NCBI GenBank assembly: GCA_029718625.1
Contig: CM056376.1
Span: 25,147,130-25,211,129, forward strand
Length of the DNA stretch: 64,000 nucleotides
Reading direction: 5' to 3'
Source: Synaphobranchus kaupii
Lineage: Eukaryota; Chordata; Actinopteri; Anguilliformes; Synaphobranchidae
Under the pieces are notes generated by a model, which was not told the origin of the DNA, made no database searches, and saw nothing but the letters and a program-made list of their open reading frames with translations. Made by a program: the position numbers and the translations under genes. This document shows positions 1 through 12,689 of this stretch, one piece after another; position 1 is the stretch's first letter, and every line of letters begins with the position of its first letter.

Positions 1-779
1 ATTGGCCTCGCATAGTCATGAAGAAGAATGAGTGCAAAGGAGGAAAATTTGTTTTCACGTCAAATTTCCTGGTGGGGGGGGGGGAAGTCGGCATGCCAAT
101 CAAAAAAATGACCCAATAGAAGACAAATATATTATCTATTCACATGGAAGATGTTGTGAACATTAGGCAGCTTTCTTCTGCTAATGAGGTGCTAATTTGC
201 TGCGACAGAATTAACAGCAGAGTGCAGCGTATCATGAGAGATCAGAGGAGACGGCCCTGGCTCGGCCGTAATGGACACAATCCAGTCCTCGCCGTTTTGC
301 GACGCTCCATCACAACAATATCAGTCTTGCGTGATTGATTGCATCAGAATTTTTTATTATTATTAATAATAAAAAAACACGGAACTCCCAAAGGGGGGAA
401 CTTGATGATTGAGAATTCTTGTTTAGGTTTTTTTCAAAATCCATCTTCCCCCGCCTGGGGGCTGCTGTTAAACAGCAGTTCAGTACGCTCGGTTGAGTTC
501 ATTCCGTTTTGTCCTCCGGCACTTCAATGTACGAGAAGACGTTGTTGAGATGAAGAACACGTTCAGGAGGACTAAATGTTATATCTCCACTCGGTGTGAA
601 AAAAAAAACATCTCGCCATTGGTTTTACTTCGCTTGAGTGACTAATAGCCTTTGTTGGGGTTACATTTTTCAATATGAAATAATATACATATATGTAAAA
701 CAGAAACTCTTTTTTAACTTGGCATGACACATTAAGCCGACAAAGAAAAGAGAGGTGTTTTTCTTATGAGTTATGTTAC
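1..779. other. Intron after nos1 coding exon 13, partial
   Basis: No exon, RNA gene or recognisable repeat was found. There is a G-run at 73-85 and short A-runs. Open frames here are short and lack family features. Confidence 0.6.
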
Positions 780-924
780 CTTTGGATCGAAAGCGTGCTT
801 GAAAATCTCACACAGGGTTTTTGCGTAAGCCTGCGATTTTCCAGTTTCGGTGGCATACAAGATGGTGGCTTTGACCCTCTTTGCCATTGCCTGACCCATG
901 AGCTTGGCTGAGAACTTTACAGCC
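780..924 (-). CDS. nos1: nos1 coding exon 13: rest of calmodulin helix, FMN phosphate loop
   Basis: Codons 732-780. It reads [20 protein letters not shown] and then [20 protein letters not shown], ending FKHAFDPK. The ATETGKS part is the flavodoxin-like FMN phosphate-binding loop. The acceptor is TTTTGCAG and the donor GTAACA (779), phase 0. No further reductase exon is visible between 1 and 779, so the next one lies outside the window. Confidence 0.96.
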
Positions 925-1154
925 CTGCAAAAAAAGACATCAAGGGTGAGAACCCAGTGAGCAAAAGCCAGAATCTAGACATCTAGAAGGGGTGGAAATC
1001 TAGGTTGCGAGATTTAACATAAACAGACTAGGTTAAGCCCAATATAGCTCAGGTTTTACCCAGATATAGACCTAGTTGGCTAGAAAACCTTCACTTGCCC
1101 ACCAAATGTAGCCGGGTTGTAGGCAGCTTTTCACTGAATTTTCACCACAAAAAT

Positions 1155-1280
1155 GTTACATTACATTACAGGCATTTAGCAGACGCTCTTATCCAGAGCG
1201 ACTTACACATAACTTCTTATTACATCTTACTACATTTATCCATTCATCCAGCTGGATATATACTGAAGCAATTCAGGTTA
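1155..1280. repeat. Fish interspersed repeat fragment (ATTTAGCAGACGCTCTTATC family)
   Basis: The segment starts with a TTACATTACA motif, followed by GCAGACGCTCTTATCCAGAG, and stops abruptly where the next MITE begins. Related pieces occur at 14293-14517, 10720-10757 and, degraded, about 40910-40960. This repeat is common in teleost genomes; I do not assign its class. Confidence 0.75.
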
Positions 1281-1282
1281 AA

Positions 1283-1905
1283 GGGGACATGAAGCACTCG
1301 GTAAAGTGGCTCTGGTTCGTTAGCTTTTTACCTTAAATTAGATATGACCGTGCGTTCAAATCTGAAACCGACCCGTATTTGCTGGAAAAAGAAGTTGAAA
1401 TTTGCTTTTTTTTCCACTAGGGCGCAGCCATCTTGGACCAACTGCGGTCGTGACGTCACTAACTTGGTCGGTCTCTGCTGCTCAATGTATTCCTATGAGA
1501 AAATAGCTGACTTTCATTGAGCTCAATGATGTATCGTGAGGAAAAAATAAAACATAAAACGCACAGACGGTCTTTTTCTATTGCCCCAAGATGCTAAAAT
1601 GACTATTACTGAACAAAACTTAATTTTAAACTTAATTTCCACGAACTGCTTCTAACCATATTAATGCTGTGGCCAGCCGGCAACTGCAGTGCCGCTGCTT
1701 GCCTTGATATATTAGTTAACAGCCTGCAAATATATACCTACCGCGACCAAGCATCACAAGCTAACGCTTATTTTATATAGGCAATATTAGCTAGACACAA
1801 CTTTTTTTCCCAGCAAATACGGGTCGGTTTTGAGATTTGAACGCACGGTCATATCTAATTTAAGGTAAAAAGCTAACGAACCAGAGCCACTTTACCGAGT
1901 GCTTA
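1283..1905. mobile_element. MITE-like element with about 110-bp inverted ends, copy 1
   Basis: The left end (AGCACTCGGTAAAGTGGCTC) reappears inverted at 1800-1905, with matching arms down to the CGGGTCGGTTT motif. There is no coding capacity. A second, rearranged copy lies at 24839-25480. The interior holds GACGTCAC-type sites. It sits at the end of the truncated repeat on its left. Confidence 0.8.
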
Positions 1906-2817
1906 TCTCTTTTGAATTTGAAACTCTAAGAAACTAGGAAACTGTATCCCCAAGATTCTGAGTTGCTGCCTCACGCCAACGGAATGCCTATTATATTATA
2001 GCCTACTACTTGTATTCGTTTCATGTTTCTATATTTATATATAAAAATGCATAAATGTATTGTTTAAGAAAAAAAAAAAAAAAAGAGGAAGCGAATGAGC
2101 CTGTTGCAGTTCCCCGAGAGTGTCTCAGTCTGAAGCCTCACGAGCGGGCACGAGCGCACGCGCCAGCGGGGCACCTTGTGTTAAACAATCACAATTACCC
2201 TGCTCTTCATATCCTGGGGCAATTACAATAATAGCTGTGGAAAACGTTCCTGATGAAGGCCTGATTAGTCCCATGGGGATTGTGCCACCGAGCATGGGCA
2301 CCATCCTCCCGGCTGTCTTTCTCTACCTACTGCCAGTCATCACATCTGAGCTAAAGGCACCCCAGAGTTAGACAAAGAGAAACTGACTGGGCTGTGCCAT
2401 CGTGCACCCTTCAGATGTGAATGTGCGGCGTGCTGTAGCGCGAAGTTGGGGCTAGTCTGTGTGTCAATACATCCCTCAGCCTTAATATGAAAAGCCTCAC
2501 CTCCTAACCTTCCTCATCTTAATACTATAATAGAAATATACAAATGAAAAGGGGGCAGCAGAGTCGATGAACAACAAATCCCCATTTCCTATACTTCATC
2601 TTGTTCATAAAAAAGAAAAAAAAATGAAGGATAGGGAAGTATTTTACCGCTCACCTTATTAATAAAAAGTTAAAATGTACAGGCATGCCTGCAAGCAACA
2701 AATCCCAATGGGCTATCACTCATCGTGTTCATAAAAAATAAGGAGAAAAATTAAAAACTACGAGCAGCGTATCTTATAAAAGAAATGGATAAAATCAGCG
2801 GCCTCTCGCTTCCTCAC

Positions 2818-2903
2818 TTTGCCAGTTTCTTGAAGCCGATGGCTCTCTTTTTGGTCGGTGTTCCGTTCACTCCTTTCCACACGTGAGTGTTCCATGGATC
2901 CGT
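2818..2903 (-). CDS. nos1: nos1 coding exon 12: end of oxygenase domain, start of calmodulin helix
   Basis: Codons 704-731 plus two bases. It reads TDPWNTHVWKGVNGTPTKKR and then AIGFKKLA. The basic amphipathic segment from KKRAIGFKKLA is the first half of the calmodulin-binding helix that gates electron flow from FMN to haem. The acceptor is TCCCTGCAG and the donor GTGAGG (2817). Confidence 0.97.
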
Positions 2904-3374
2904 CTGCAGGGAGACAAGCAGCTCAGGGTTAGAACCACAACACTGTACACTTTGCCATGGAAACACATACACTTCAATGGATCACATAGAACCTTGAGAT
3001 CCACCAATCAACGGCTTTAAGGTCGCAACTCATTGAGACGGCCAAAATGAATTGTTCGCAAACAATGCTTGCGCAAATGAGTAAAATATTAAAAGGACAC
3101 ATAAGCAGGTGTCACTAAGAAAAGGAGATCCAGCAAGATCATTATCGTCATAAGCGACTTCCGTACCAGTCATAAATTAGCAATTTCTTGTAGTCTAATG
3201 GTTATTTTAAAGCTATCAAAAAGGCCATAGATATATGTTCTAGAACAATCAAATGAATGTGTCCTTTGTGATCCACCGAAAAGCACAAGTGGATTGTGGG
3301 CCATGTAGTGGTCTGCGTGATGAGTTCTGGAGGGGGAAGGTGAAGCCACACCCAGACCAGGTGCACTGCGCTAC

Positions 3375-3569
3375 CTGGTACTCGAATGACGGTGTGAGGT
3401 GGTAGTTGAGCATCTCCTGGTGGAACACTGGGGTGATGCTCCCGGACATGGGAGGCACGATCCAAACCCAGTCGCCTGGGCAACCCCCCCGAACCCGCTG
3501 CTCATTCTCCATGTGCTTCATGAAGGACTCGGTGGCCGAGTGGTGGTCCACTATGGTCACCTTTGCATT
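3375..3569 (-). CDS. nos1: nos1 coding exon 11: pterin-binding and dimer region
   Basis: Codons 639-703 (65 codons, phase 0 at both ends). It reads [40 protein letters not shown], then [18 protein letters not shown]. The WVW tryptophans lie beside tetrahydrobiopterin in known NOS structures. The acceptor is TTCCCTCAG and the donor GTAGCG (3374). Confidence 0.97.
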
Positions 3570-3856
3570 CTGAGGGAAGAGGGGGTGGTCAGCAGTGTAG
3601 ATGACCTGTACTTTTTGTTATGCAATCCTATTTTTACCATATATGTGATAATTAAAGCCCCAAAAATGTGTTGCACAGGCATACTTCCTCTTTTTGAGTT
3701 ATGAGACATTCACAGATGATGAGGACCTTGAATATGGGTTTTTGCATGACACTCAACAAAGGAGCCTTAAAATATATTATCTCGGCCTATGTGGATCCCA
3801 AGAGTCTGTATATTCAGGTAAAGCTTGGTCTGTATGTGTTGTTAAGAGAGAAGCAC

Positions 3857-3958
3857 CTGGAAGCTGTACAGGACTGCAATGTTGACCTCCACCAGTGCTT
3901 GGTCCTTCCACAGTGATGAGGTCTTCCTGGTGTCCAGAGCCATCAACTTAGCCACATC
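3857..3958 (-). CDS. nos1: nos1 coding exon 10: oxygenase core
   Basis: Codons 605-638 (34 codons, phase 0 at both ends). It reads [20 protein letters not shown] and then [14 protein letters not shown]. The acceptor is CTTTCCAG and the donor GTGCTT (3856), a weaker donor. A GA-rich purine tract lies in the upstream intron around 4017-4060. Confidence 0.97.
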
Positions 3959-4820
3959 CTGGAAAGACGGAATAGAGAGAACGGCATTTATGAAACACCA
4001 GTGTGTGGAAGATAGAGTGAAAGAGAGATAAAGAGGGAGAGACAGAGAGAGAGAGAGATACCGCTGCTTTCTGCAGTTTGTCATCACACCTCTCAACGGA
4101 AGCATTTTGAGTGAAAATCACGCCTAGGGGCTGACTGTTTGCATTGCACCAAGGTGATTAACTGTCACATTACCATTTCTTCCTGCGCGCGGGCTTCGAG
4201 GAGCCAATGTCGGTCAAGTTACATTTTTCATTACACCATTTCTTCTCTGCCATCTGTCACCCGGCATCAAAAAAAACAAAAGAAAACTGAAAAATATTCG
4301 CGGAAAAGAGGAAAAAAAGGGATGAATTAAATGACACTGCATAATGGCTCTGGCAATGGCTCGCAGGCCACTGAAGAATGAGAGGAGCCCTTTCTTTTGT
4401 GCGACACATGTGCACGGTGGTGAAGTCAGACTCAGGGGAGGCACACAGCTCTCCTTAATTAGCGAGGCCGATAGGAAATTAAAGGACATTTGGTAAAATA
4501 AGTCTGAAGTCTTTCCAGAGACTACAGTGCATGCTATCTTCCTTTTCAGAACAATTAAGTTCTCCACTTGAAGCACCCAATGTGGGGTTAAAAACATTTA
4601 CTCATAGCTTCTAGCACGTTAGCCACGTCACAAACACGCCGCAGAACAGTCCCTGGGGTAATTACCTGCACGAGATTCAAAATATTCCCTTCCCCTGGGG
4701 GCATAATGAATGTGCTCTCTCCTGTGTGGACTGTTTGTAAAAAGGGAGGGTAGTTAACAGAAATAGCTAACGCGTAAAATCACCACACCTTCCCCCATTG
4801 GCTCCCCGGGCACGCAGTAC

Positions 4821-4995
4821 CTCGAGGATGTTGTAGCGGGAAGTGTCGCAGAAGTCCCTCACGCCGATCTCCGTGCCCATGTACCAGCCGCTGAACGGAC
4901 AGCCCGTGAACTCCAACCCCCCGACCTCCAACAGCATGTTGGACACGGCAGGCAGTGCGTACCACCTCAGCTTTAAATCTTCAAACCACTCAAAC
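4821..4995 (-). CDS. nos1: nos1 coding exon 9: arginine-binding glutamate
   Basis: Codons 546-604. It reads [20 protein letters not shown], then [19 protein letters not shown] and [13 protein letters not shown]. The glutamate of GTEIG (about residue 588) is the conserved residue that binds the substrate guanidinium group. The acceptor is TTTCTGCAG and the donor GTACTG (4820). Confidence 0.97.
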
Positions 4996-7477
4996 CTGCA
5001 GAAACAAGCGGGAAAATTCAGTCTAGTGTCCCTTACGGAAATGGAATATACTCAAAGTATATATAAATAAAATACATTATCAAAATACATTTCAACAGAA
5101 TATTACAACACTTCACACTATATGGACAAATATATTAATTACTGTCAATATTATTGATTGGCTAAAGGATCTACACACCTTGTTCTCAAGGCCTTAATTG
5201 GCAGCTAATTGAAAGGAAACCACAAAAAACCAGACGCTGTGGCACCCGGTGAATTTAGTTTGGCACCCCTACTCTAAACCCTATAAATTTCTACATAACT
5301 TAATTACTTAAACTAGATCAGTGTTTCTAGTCAGCAGTGATTTAGCTGCCTAGTGCTTTATTGAATGCATTGACCACTAGAATATTAGACAAATTATAAT
5401 TGTACCTCAGTGCTTTTGCATTTCTTAGGCGTGTTGTGTGCACAAGGTAACGTGGACTAAAAACAAACTACAGAACTAATTTGTTTGCACAAACAAACCT
5501 ACAACAGCTCATGGCATATGCCTTGCTGTAAAATTTATTTTTAAACTGCCCATTATCAAGGGATAGTATAGTACCTTAAATTAACAGTCAAGTATATTGG
5601 GGAAATAAGGAACTTTAAATAGAAAAGCCGGTGTTGCGAATGTGAAGGCTGGTTTTGGACGCCCCCCAGATCTCTGGAAAGCTGATGCGCTATACTTAGA
5701 TGGCATTGTGATTTTGAATTGATCACCAATTATGATGCAAAGATGAATTTGAATATTCTGCAGAGGAGGGACTACATATCATTCCCTCGATTTGTACAAG
5801 CACACAAACAAAAACTCATCTCACCCCCCCTCCCCCCCAGACATCTGCAAATGTTTCAGATGCTAAAATTACTGGCCTCCGTTCCATCTGGTCGGTACTA
5901 AGGAGATTGCGCGGGCCCACTGAATTGAACTACATATCTCTGCTGCTACAGTAGCAGTAAGAACCCAAAAATTCAGTGTAACAGATACATTAGCCATGTC
6001 CATTGTGGGTGCCAAACTGGCAGTGTCATTGATGCAGTTTTTTCGGAAGGCAGCCAAGTTTGGAACTTGGCAGCAGAATTCCCACATTGAGAAAGTCTCC
6101 CTACGCTGGTCTCTGGGCATGAAATTAACTTTTCACCAACTGGCCAGAGTGTCTTGTGGATTCTAATCTGGATCGCCAGCTATTTTCAACATTTTACCAG
6201 CCACATTTACATTTTATTATACAGCACAAACTTCCCAAAGTGGCTGCTAGAGTAGAAAATATAACCAGCCACAATCTAAATTTTACCCGGATTTGGCTGG
6301 TGGCGTGTGTTCATTTCACACCCTGGCTGGTCTGCTGCGTGTCTGAAAGATAGGGGCGTAGAGAGAGGTGGAGCCAGCAGGTAAGAGAAGGGGGTAACTC
6401 TTTCATATCCGGATCTGTCGATGACCCAAGCTCTGCGTTTGCGGTGTGGGGAGAAGCTTTTGGTTTAAGACCCGATCAATCGTTCTGCGCTGAGAGCATA
6501 CATGTATGTGTGTGTCTGTGTTTGTAGTACCTGACATGGCATGACAAAGCAACAAAATGACCGCAGTGACAAGAACATAGCTCATCAACAAAACTCAATA
6601 GTCAATCTGGGAAAGACCAGGGAGGCAAGGATCCCCCCAGGCACAGGACTGCAACTCATGATTAACACTTTGACGCCGAATGACTCAACTTGCGTCCAAA
6701 ATCACTCCCTTTGGAAAAACTCTCTTATTTCTGAACTTACACTCACTTCATTCTAGTGACGAAGACGATGGTTCAGGAGGTAAAACTGCACTTTCTGGGG
6801 AGTAGGCGTAAATCCGACCCGAATACCGCTACGTGTTGTTTTTACTGTTTGTGTAATAAACATTTAAATCAATTAAATCTAAATCAATTACACCACTATA
6901 TTTACTATTATAAATATTTAAATATAACCACAGGCAAAACAGAACCTAGTTATTCTCAAACTGGGTTTGCTACATTGGGATTCATGTCACTTTTGTAGGA
7001 TGTTTGTCACCTGCTTCAATAGCTTGTAGCCTAATCATTCCGTTCATGGCACAAAAAAAAAGATAATTAGTAGTTTTATTAATAGTTATTTATAAAATTA
7101 TTTATAAATCTATTAAATATCTATTACATAACCCTGCTTAATCAATATAAAATATGAGGATAGTGAAAGAAATGTCAGAATCACCTGAGGTATCTAAAGG
7201 TCAATCAAGAAGCTCAAAATCCTGCTGATCATCACGCGAACCCAACCCTTGCGCTAACCACTGACTGAATTCTGTACTTACTGTAAGGAGGGCCACAGTC
7301 CAGCAGTCACACTTCTGCAGGCTGTGACTCTGGAACCTGGTAATGCTGCTACAGCTGTTCCAATAAAAGACTCTAAAACTGTGCAGACTTGAAGAGTTTG
7401 ACGTCCTTCCTTCAGTAAAAGCCATTTCCACTACGCACGCACACACACACACACGCTGCGTTCTTGCATTGACTCAC
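4996..7477. other. nos1 intron between coding exons 8 and 9
   Basis: This is an intron of about 2.5 kb, AT-rich, with a C-run near 5825-5838. A segment around 5840-6130 looks less random than its surroundings but I could not assign it to a family. Confidence 0.55.
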
Positions 7478-7617
7478 TTGGGATGTGTGATTGGCACCTC
7501 CAGAATCAGGTCGTCAGGGAGTTCAAAGAGTTCGGGGTCGTTGCCATTGGCTTGGAGCAGGAGAGGCAGGATATCGAAACGGCCCCTCGGCGCTTTCCAA
7601 CCTTGCTGTACGCAGAT
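7478..7617 (-). CDS. nos1: nos1 coding exon 8: oxygenase core
   Basis: Codons 500-545 plus two bases. It reads [20 protein letters not shown], then [13 protein letters not shown] and LILEVPI. The acceptor is TTGGGCAG and the donor GTGAGT (7477). A short (CA)n tract lies just inside the downstream intron at 7438-7454. All family-conserved positions are present. Confidence 0.97.
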
Positions 7618-7748
7618 CTGCCCAATTGAACACAACAACAGACAACAGCGATTCAGACGAAGAGCTCAAGTTTAATATCCCATTTGATGGGGTCATCAGT
7701 GAGATGAGGTCAGAACAGCTGACAATGAAAAAAAGCTTGCATGGTTAC

Positions 7749-7890
7749 CTGCGTGAGTTCTACATTGGCCGGGTCTCCCAGAACCGAGCCGTCCGGCTGC
7801 TCGTAGCCTGCGTATCGGATCAGCTGGCTGTTCCACACCCGGAAATCATGCTTACCATCTGTCCTCTGTGGAAATATGGTGATGGCAGAC
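7749..7890 (-). CDS. nos1: nos1 coding exon 7: oxygenase core
   Basis: Codons 452-499. It reads [20 protein letters not shown] and then [13 protein letters not shown] and [11 protein letters not shown]. The first base completes the arginine split from exon 6. The acceptor is TTTGTAG and the donor GTAACC (7748). The intron to the next exon is only 131 bp. Confidence 0.97.
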
Positions 7891-8096
7891 CTACAAATAG
7901 AACAGGCCTGTTAATACGTGGCACAATGTGAAAAGATTAACCATTTAATCCATCTCCAGTCTGTGTGTATCAGCGTAAGAGGGAGGGCCGGGAAATGCAT
8001 GACAAAAATTTATAATAACAGTAACAATAATAAAATTTTAAATAAATGTAAAAATAATAATAATTTTTAAAAAAAATGTATATATATATATATATA

Positions 8097-9989
8097 CACC
8101 GATCAGCCACAACATTAAAACCACTGACAGGTGAAGTGAATAACATTGATTATCTCGTTGTTATTTTGGTTCTGTAGTCTAGCACTTTGAGTTTGAAAGG
8201 ATACAATGACAATGAGGATGAAGTGCAGACTGCCGGCTTTAATTTTAGGGTATTTCCATCCATATCGGATGAACCATTTAGAAATTATAGAACCTTTTGT
8301 AAATAGTCCCCCCATTTTTGGGCATCAAAAAATATTGGACAGTTTAACATAATATAGAATAAAGTAATAATCTTTTATATTTGGTCGCATATCCTTTGCA
8401 TGCCATGACTTCCTGATGTCTGTAACCCAACAATATCAAGACTCTTGATATTTTATTTTCTGGTACTCCTACAAGCAATACTATAATGTGTCTGCATTTG
8501 AATGGATCTCTATGGGAATTGGGGGGTGGGACTAGATTTAGCTGTAAATTATGCTGGAACAGTATGGAATACATGGTTGGTAAAATGGCTGTAAGTCATC
8601 AAGGGTCTGAGGTATCAAACGAGCCTCAAAGCATCACTCTGCTGCCAGATATGCAGTAGATATGGATGGATTACTTTAAGGGCTGTTTCTCCTGACAAAT
8701 TTTCCTATTGAACTCTATGGAAAAATAAGTCAGGAGAAGAAACCCTTCAAGTTATCCATCCATATCTACTGTATTTCTGGCAGCAGAGTGACGATTTAAG
8801 GCTTGTTTGATACGTCAGATCCTTGATGACTTAGAGCCATTTAGCCAACCATCGCTGTGTCCGAATTCGCTCACTCATTCACTCCCTCCCTATACACTAC
8901 TTAGGGAATCTACATAGAGCACTAGATAGGGATTGACTGGTGAAAGGAGGAGACGATTTCGGACACTACCGTTTCTGAGCAGGTTACTTAGCAACGCGCG
9001 CTTGCGTGACAGCGGTCACCGGCTTGGTGAGAAAGCATGCAAGAAACGGTAAAAAACTGTTATTTTTTATTTTGAACAAGGGTTTTGTTTGTCTCGTTGT
9101 AGGTAGATAGGTAAGTTAGGTAGTTAGCTAGCTAATTAAGTTGCATTTTCCATTAAACATAGTAATAATTTTAAAAAATAGTTAACACTTTGTAATATAT
9201 TTAATCTACCGCGTTTATTTATATTTCGCTTATGAAGCCGACTAAACTGATTTGAATATAGGCTATAAGATGAAACTTGCATTTATATTTACATTTGTAG
9301 ACCAGCGCAGGCTCAGCCGTTGCCATCTTGACAAAAAAAATGTCTCCGGTAATGTAGTGTACATTGTTTATACCCTACATTTTGTGGTGCATTGTGGGGG
9401 ATATTGAGTGCACTATATAGGGTGTCAAATTTGACATTTTGAATTCGGACACTCTACAAAATGGAAGATACCCTAAATAGTGCACTATATAGTGAATAGG
9501 GAGCAATTTCGGACACAGCACATGTGTTCCATACTGTTCCAGCATAATTTACAGCTAAATCTAGTCCCACCCCCCAATTCCCATAGAGATCCATTCAAAT
9601 GCAGACACATTATAGTATCGCTTGTAGGAGTACCAGAAAATAAATCTTGATATTGTTGGGTTACAGACATCAGGAAGTCATGGCATGCAAAGGATATGCG
9701 ACCAAATATAAAAAATGATTACTTTATTCTACATTATGTTAAACTGTCCAATATTTTTTGATGCCCAAAAATGGGGGGACTATGTACAAAAGGTTCTATA
9801 ATTTCTAAATGGTTAATCCGATATGGATGAAAATACCCTAAAATTAAAGCTGACAGTCTGCATTTCAACCTCATTGTCATTGTATCCTTTCAAACTCAAT
9901 GTGCTAGAGTACAGAACCAAAATAACAACGAGATAATCAATGTTATTCACTTCACCTGTCAGTGGTTTTAATGTTGTGGCTGATCAGTG
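8097..9989. mobile_element. Fold-back element, locus 1, Tc1-type ends, interrupted by another MITE
   Basis: Ends carry the fish Tc1-type repeat GATCAGCCACAACATTAAAA and its inverse (GTGGCTGATC). The arms pair all the way to a centre near 8710 (ATTGAACTCTATGG). After removing the 8850-9518 insertion the centre falls exactly midway, so the whole element is one long hairpin. There is no transposase. The core matches loci at 10007, 16595 and 58081. Confidence 0.85.
8850..9518. mobile_element. MITE nested in fold-back locus 1
   Basis: Its ends are GCTGTGTCCGAATTCGCTC and the inverse GCAATTTCGGACACAGC, with inner motifs CACTATATAG and CCCTAAATAG. It sits in the right arm of the surrounding fold-back element, so it inserted later. 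It is non-coding. The target duplication is not clear. Confidence 0.75.
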
Positions 9990-10006
9990 CATATATACAG
10001 TATATA

Positions 10007-10720
10007 CAGTGCATCCGGAAAGTATTCACAGCGCTTCACTTTTTCCACATTTTGTTCTGTTACAGCCTTATTCCAAAATTGATTAAATTAATTTTTTCCC
10101 TCAAAATTCTACACACAACACCCCATAATGACAATGTGAAAAAAGTTTTTTTGAGATTTTTGCAAATTTATTAAAAATAAAAAACTAAAATTTCTCATTT
10201 ACATAAGTATTCATACCCTTTGCTTTAACGTATTTTTAAAGTATCATATTTCATATTTGGTCGCATATCCTTTACATGCTGTTACTTCCTGAAGTCTGTG
10301 ACCATCAACATCAAAAAACTGTCGATATCTTATTTTCAGGTACTGTTACAAGCGATACTATAACCTCTCTGCATTTGAATGGATCTCTATGGAAATTGGG
10401 GGGTGAGACTAGATTCAGCTGTAAATTACACTGGTACAGTATGGAACACATGGCTGGCTAAATGGCTGTAAGTTATCAAGGGTCTGAGCTATCAAACGAG
10501 CCCCAAACCATCACTCTGTTGCCAGATATGGAGTAGATGTGGATGGATCACTGCAAGGGTTATTTCTCCGGACTCATTTTCCTATAGAACTCTATGGGGA
10601 AAAAAGTCAGGAGAAACAACCCTTAAAGTGATCCATCCACATCTACTCCATATCTGGCAACAGAGTGATGGTTTGGGGCTCGTTTGATAGCTCAGACCCT
10701 TGATAACTTACAGCCATTTG
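10007..10720. mobile_element. Fold-back element, locus 2, right arm truncated
   Basis: It begins at a TA with CAGTGCATCCGGAAAGTATT, a well-known Tc1-like terminal motif in fish. The centre lies near 10586; the right arm ends at 10720 after about 134 bases and joins directly to GTGTAAGTCGCTCTGG of another fish repeat. The core is nearly identical to 58130-58780. Confidence 0.85.
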
Positions 10721-10757
10721 TGTAAGTCGCTCTGGATAAGAGCGTCTGCTAAATGCC
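10720..10757. repeat. Short inverse fragment of the fish interspersed repeat
   Basis: It contains CTCTGGATAAGAGCGTCTGC, the inverse of the 1155-1280 repeat end, fused to the truncated fold-back arm. The following 10758-11680 stretch shows nothing I can identify. Confidence 0.65.
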
Positions 10758-11680
10758 TTTACCAAGCAAACTGGTATGAACGAAGTAATTCAAATGAAAC
10801 TAATACTTAAAGAAATAAATGCCTGACAAGACTTTACATAAAAGTAGTGGCCATCTGTGTAGCCCTGATGTGCTCTGGATATCCCACAGCCATACAAATC
10901 TAAACAGCCTTTGTTTTTAATCTAGTTTTGATCATTCATACATCTGTGTTATAAAAGGAATAAGAGTCTTCTGGGTTCTCATTTCACAGTTTAATCCAGA
11001 TGGATTTAAATTAATGTTTTTAGAAAACTAAGCAATCTTGTTACAAATTGTAAAATGCCTCCCACATTTTTGCAGGTGGCACAGTGGTGCAAACCATATA
11101 TAAAAAGAGGCAAGTAAACCATTTTACATATGAAATGCATGTAAATACATAGTTCTCATACACATATTTGAAATACTGCCCATTCCTGATTACAGCAGCA
11201 CTGTGACTTAGCTTCAGTACTGTACTGGGCTGGTTCCTTACATGCTGGGATTACTGCTGCTATTGAGCTCTTAGTATTAAGTGTTGATCCAATGACCCAC
11301 ATCAGTCTGCATGCAAGCACGCAGAGGTTAAAAAGTCACCAGCCACCTTTGTATAGGACCTTGATGCAACTTTTTTATAGCTTTGTAAGAGGGTTGTGCT
11401 ATGAAATTAAATCATCTATTGATTAACAAAATAATTAAAGTCACAGAAAGATTACGACACATGGGGTTGTAATTCCATAACAGCACAATGTGTGAACACT
11501 GGCACAGCCTTGGGAGTGTTCATATGTGAGCATGTGGTAACCTGCATATCCAGTGCACTAGGCCATTCAAACAGTGCATTGGAACTACAATCCACCCAAG
11601 GGGAATGATTTCATCAGCACAGAAGCTGTAGGCAATATATCCAAAAGGCCAATTTCCTGTCACATTTGCACAGCTCACAG

Positions 11681-12387
11681 TGGCTGCATTCGAATAGTCA
11701 AAAAAATAGCTTTTTCCTTTCCTTGCAACTTTTCCTTAACCTCGCCAGAAAACATCATGGGGGTCAAGGAAAAGTTGGAATGAGAGATTTACAAGGAATC
11801 TAGCGTCTACTGTGGAATTCGAACCTCCTTCTCTACCTTGCGTCGTGGAGCGACGTCCAGTCGTATTAACGTGACTGTTCAACATAGCGAACTACAACTT
11901 CACGAAAAATTACGACAAAAGGCGCATCATTGCCAACTCCATTTCACTTGAACTGTTCGTTTTATCTGCGAAATTTAGCCTCTTAATACATTTGGTGTAT
12001 TGTCTGATTGTGTCATTGTTTGTTTACTTTCTATTACAAGCCTCTACTAACCAACAATACTAGCTATTCACATTTAGATTTCTGGCATTTCTCAGATGTT
12101 CGCCTTGTTGTTTGAATTCAGTAATTCGGTAGGTTCCGGAAAACTGTGATGCTTATGAAAACATTGGCGGTATTGCATTGTGGGGCGCAAATACTACCTT
12201 CCTTCTGAAAAGGATAGTCCAGAGCATCCTTAGTGAAAGGACGGATAAAAGGATTCGTGAAGCTCCTTTCCTTCTCAATATAAGAAATTCGAACGGTCCT
12301 TAGCATGGCTGCCCGGAAACTATTTCCGGTTCATGCGATCTAAAGGATCCTTCCTTGCTCAAATTTGCCTATTCGAATGCAGCCCAA
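11681..12387. mobile_element. TIR element (GGCTGCATTCGAATAG ends)
   Basis: The left end GGCTGCATTCGAATAG is mirrored at the right as CTATTCGAATGCAGCC. It is about 700 bp and lacks transposase. Its right 107 bases are repeated inverted just beyond (12416-12523). Confidence 0.75.
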
Positions 12388-12523
12388 GGGTGCGTCCGTG
12401 TGCGTCCCAGGGGATCAGGGGCTGCATTTGAATAGGCAAATTTGAGCAAGGAAGGATCCTTTAGATCGCATGAACCGGAAATAGTTTCCGGGCAGCCATG
12501 CTAAGGACCGTTCGAATTTCTTA
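12281..12523. repeat. Inverted repeat, arms about 105 bp, spacer about 30 bp
   Basis: Left arm 12281-12387 and right arm 12416-12523 are near-perfect complements (ATTCGAACGGTCCTTAGCAT and its inverse). The right arm is a second fragment of the adjacent TIR element, in opposite orientation. Confidence 0.85.
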
Positions 12524-12643
12524 ACAAAACATCATGAAACCTCTTTGAGGAAGGTATAGAACAAAAACAAAATTAAGAAAACAAATTAAAGTAAGAGAAG
12601 ACAAAATACATACAATAGAGAAAGAAAAGAAAATCTATATTTG

Positions 12644-12644
12644 C

Positions 12645-12685
<41 letters not shown>
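12644..12685. repeat. (TG)n microsatellite
   Basis: About 20 uninterrupted TG units, located near the 3' end of the LINE remnant. Confidence 0.95.

Positions 12686-12689
<4 letters not shown>

Larger units (their letters stand above)
925..2817. other. nos1 intron between coding exons 12 and 13
   Basis: Apart from the repeat fragment and MITE listed separately, this intron has an A-run (2068-2084) and AT-rich sequence. No other feature was recognised. Confidence 0.6.

Noticed and set aside
7201..7452. 83-codon minus-strand open frame in the intron after coding exon 8
   Set aside because: No similarity to NOS; the neighbouring exons join in phase without it.
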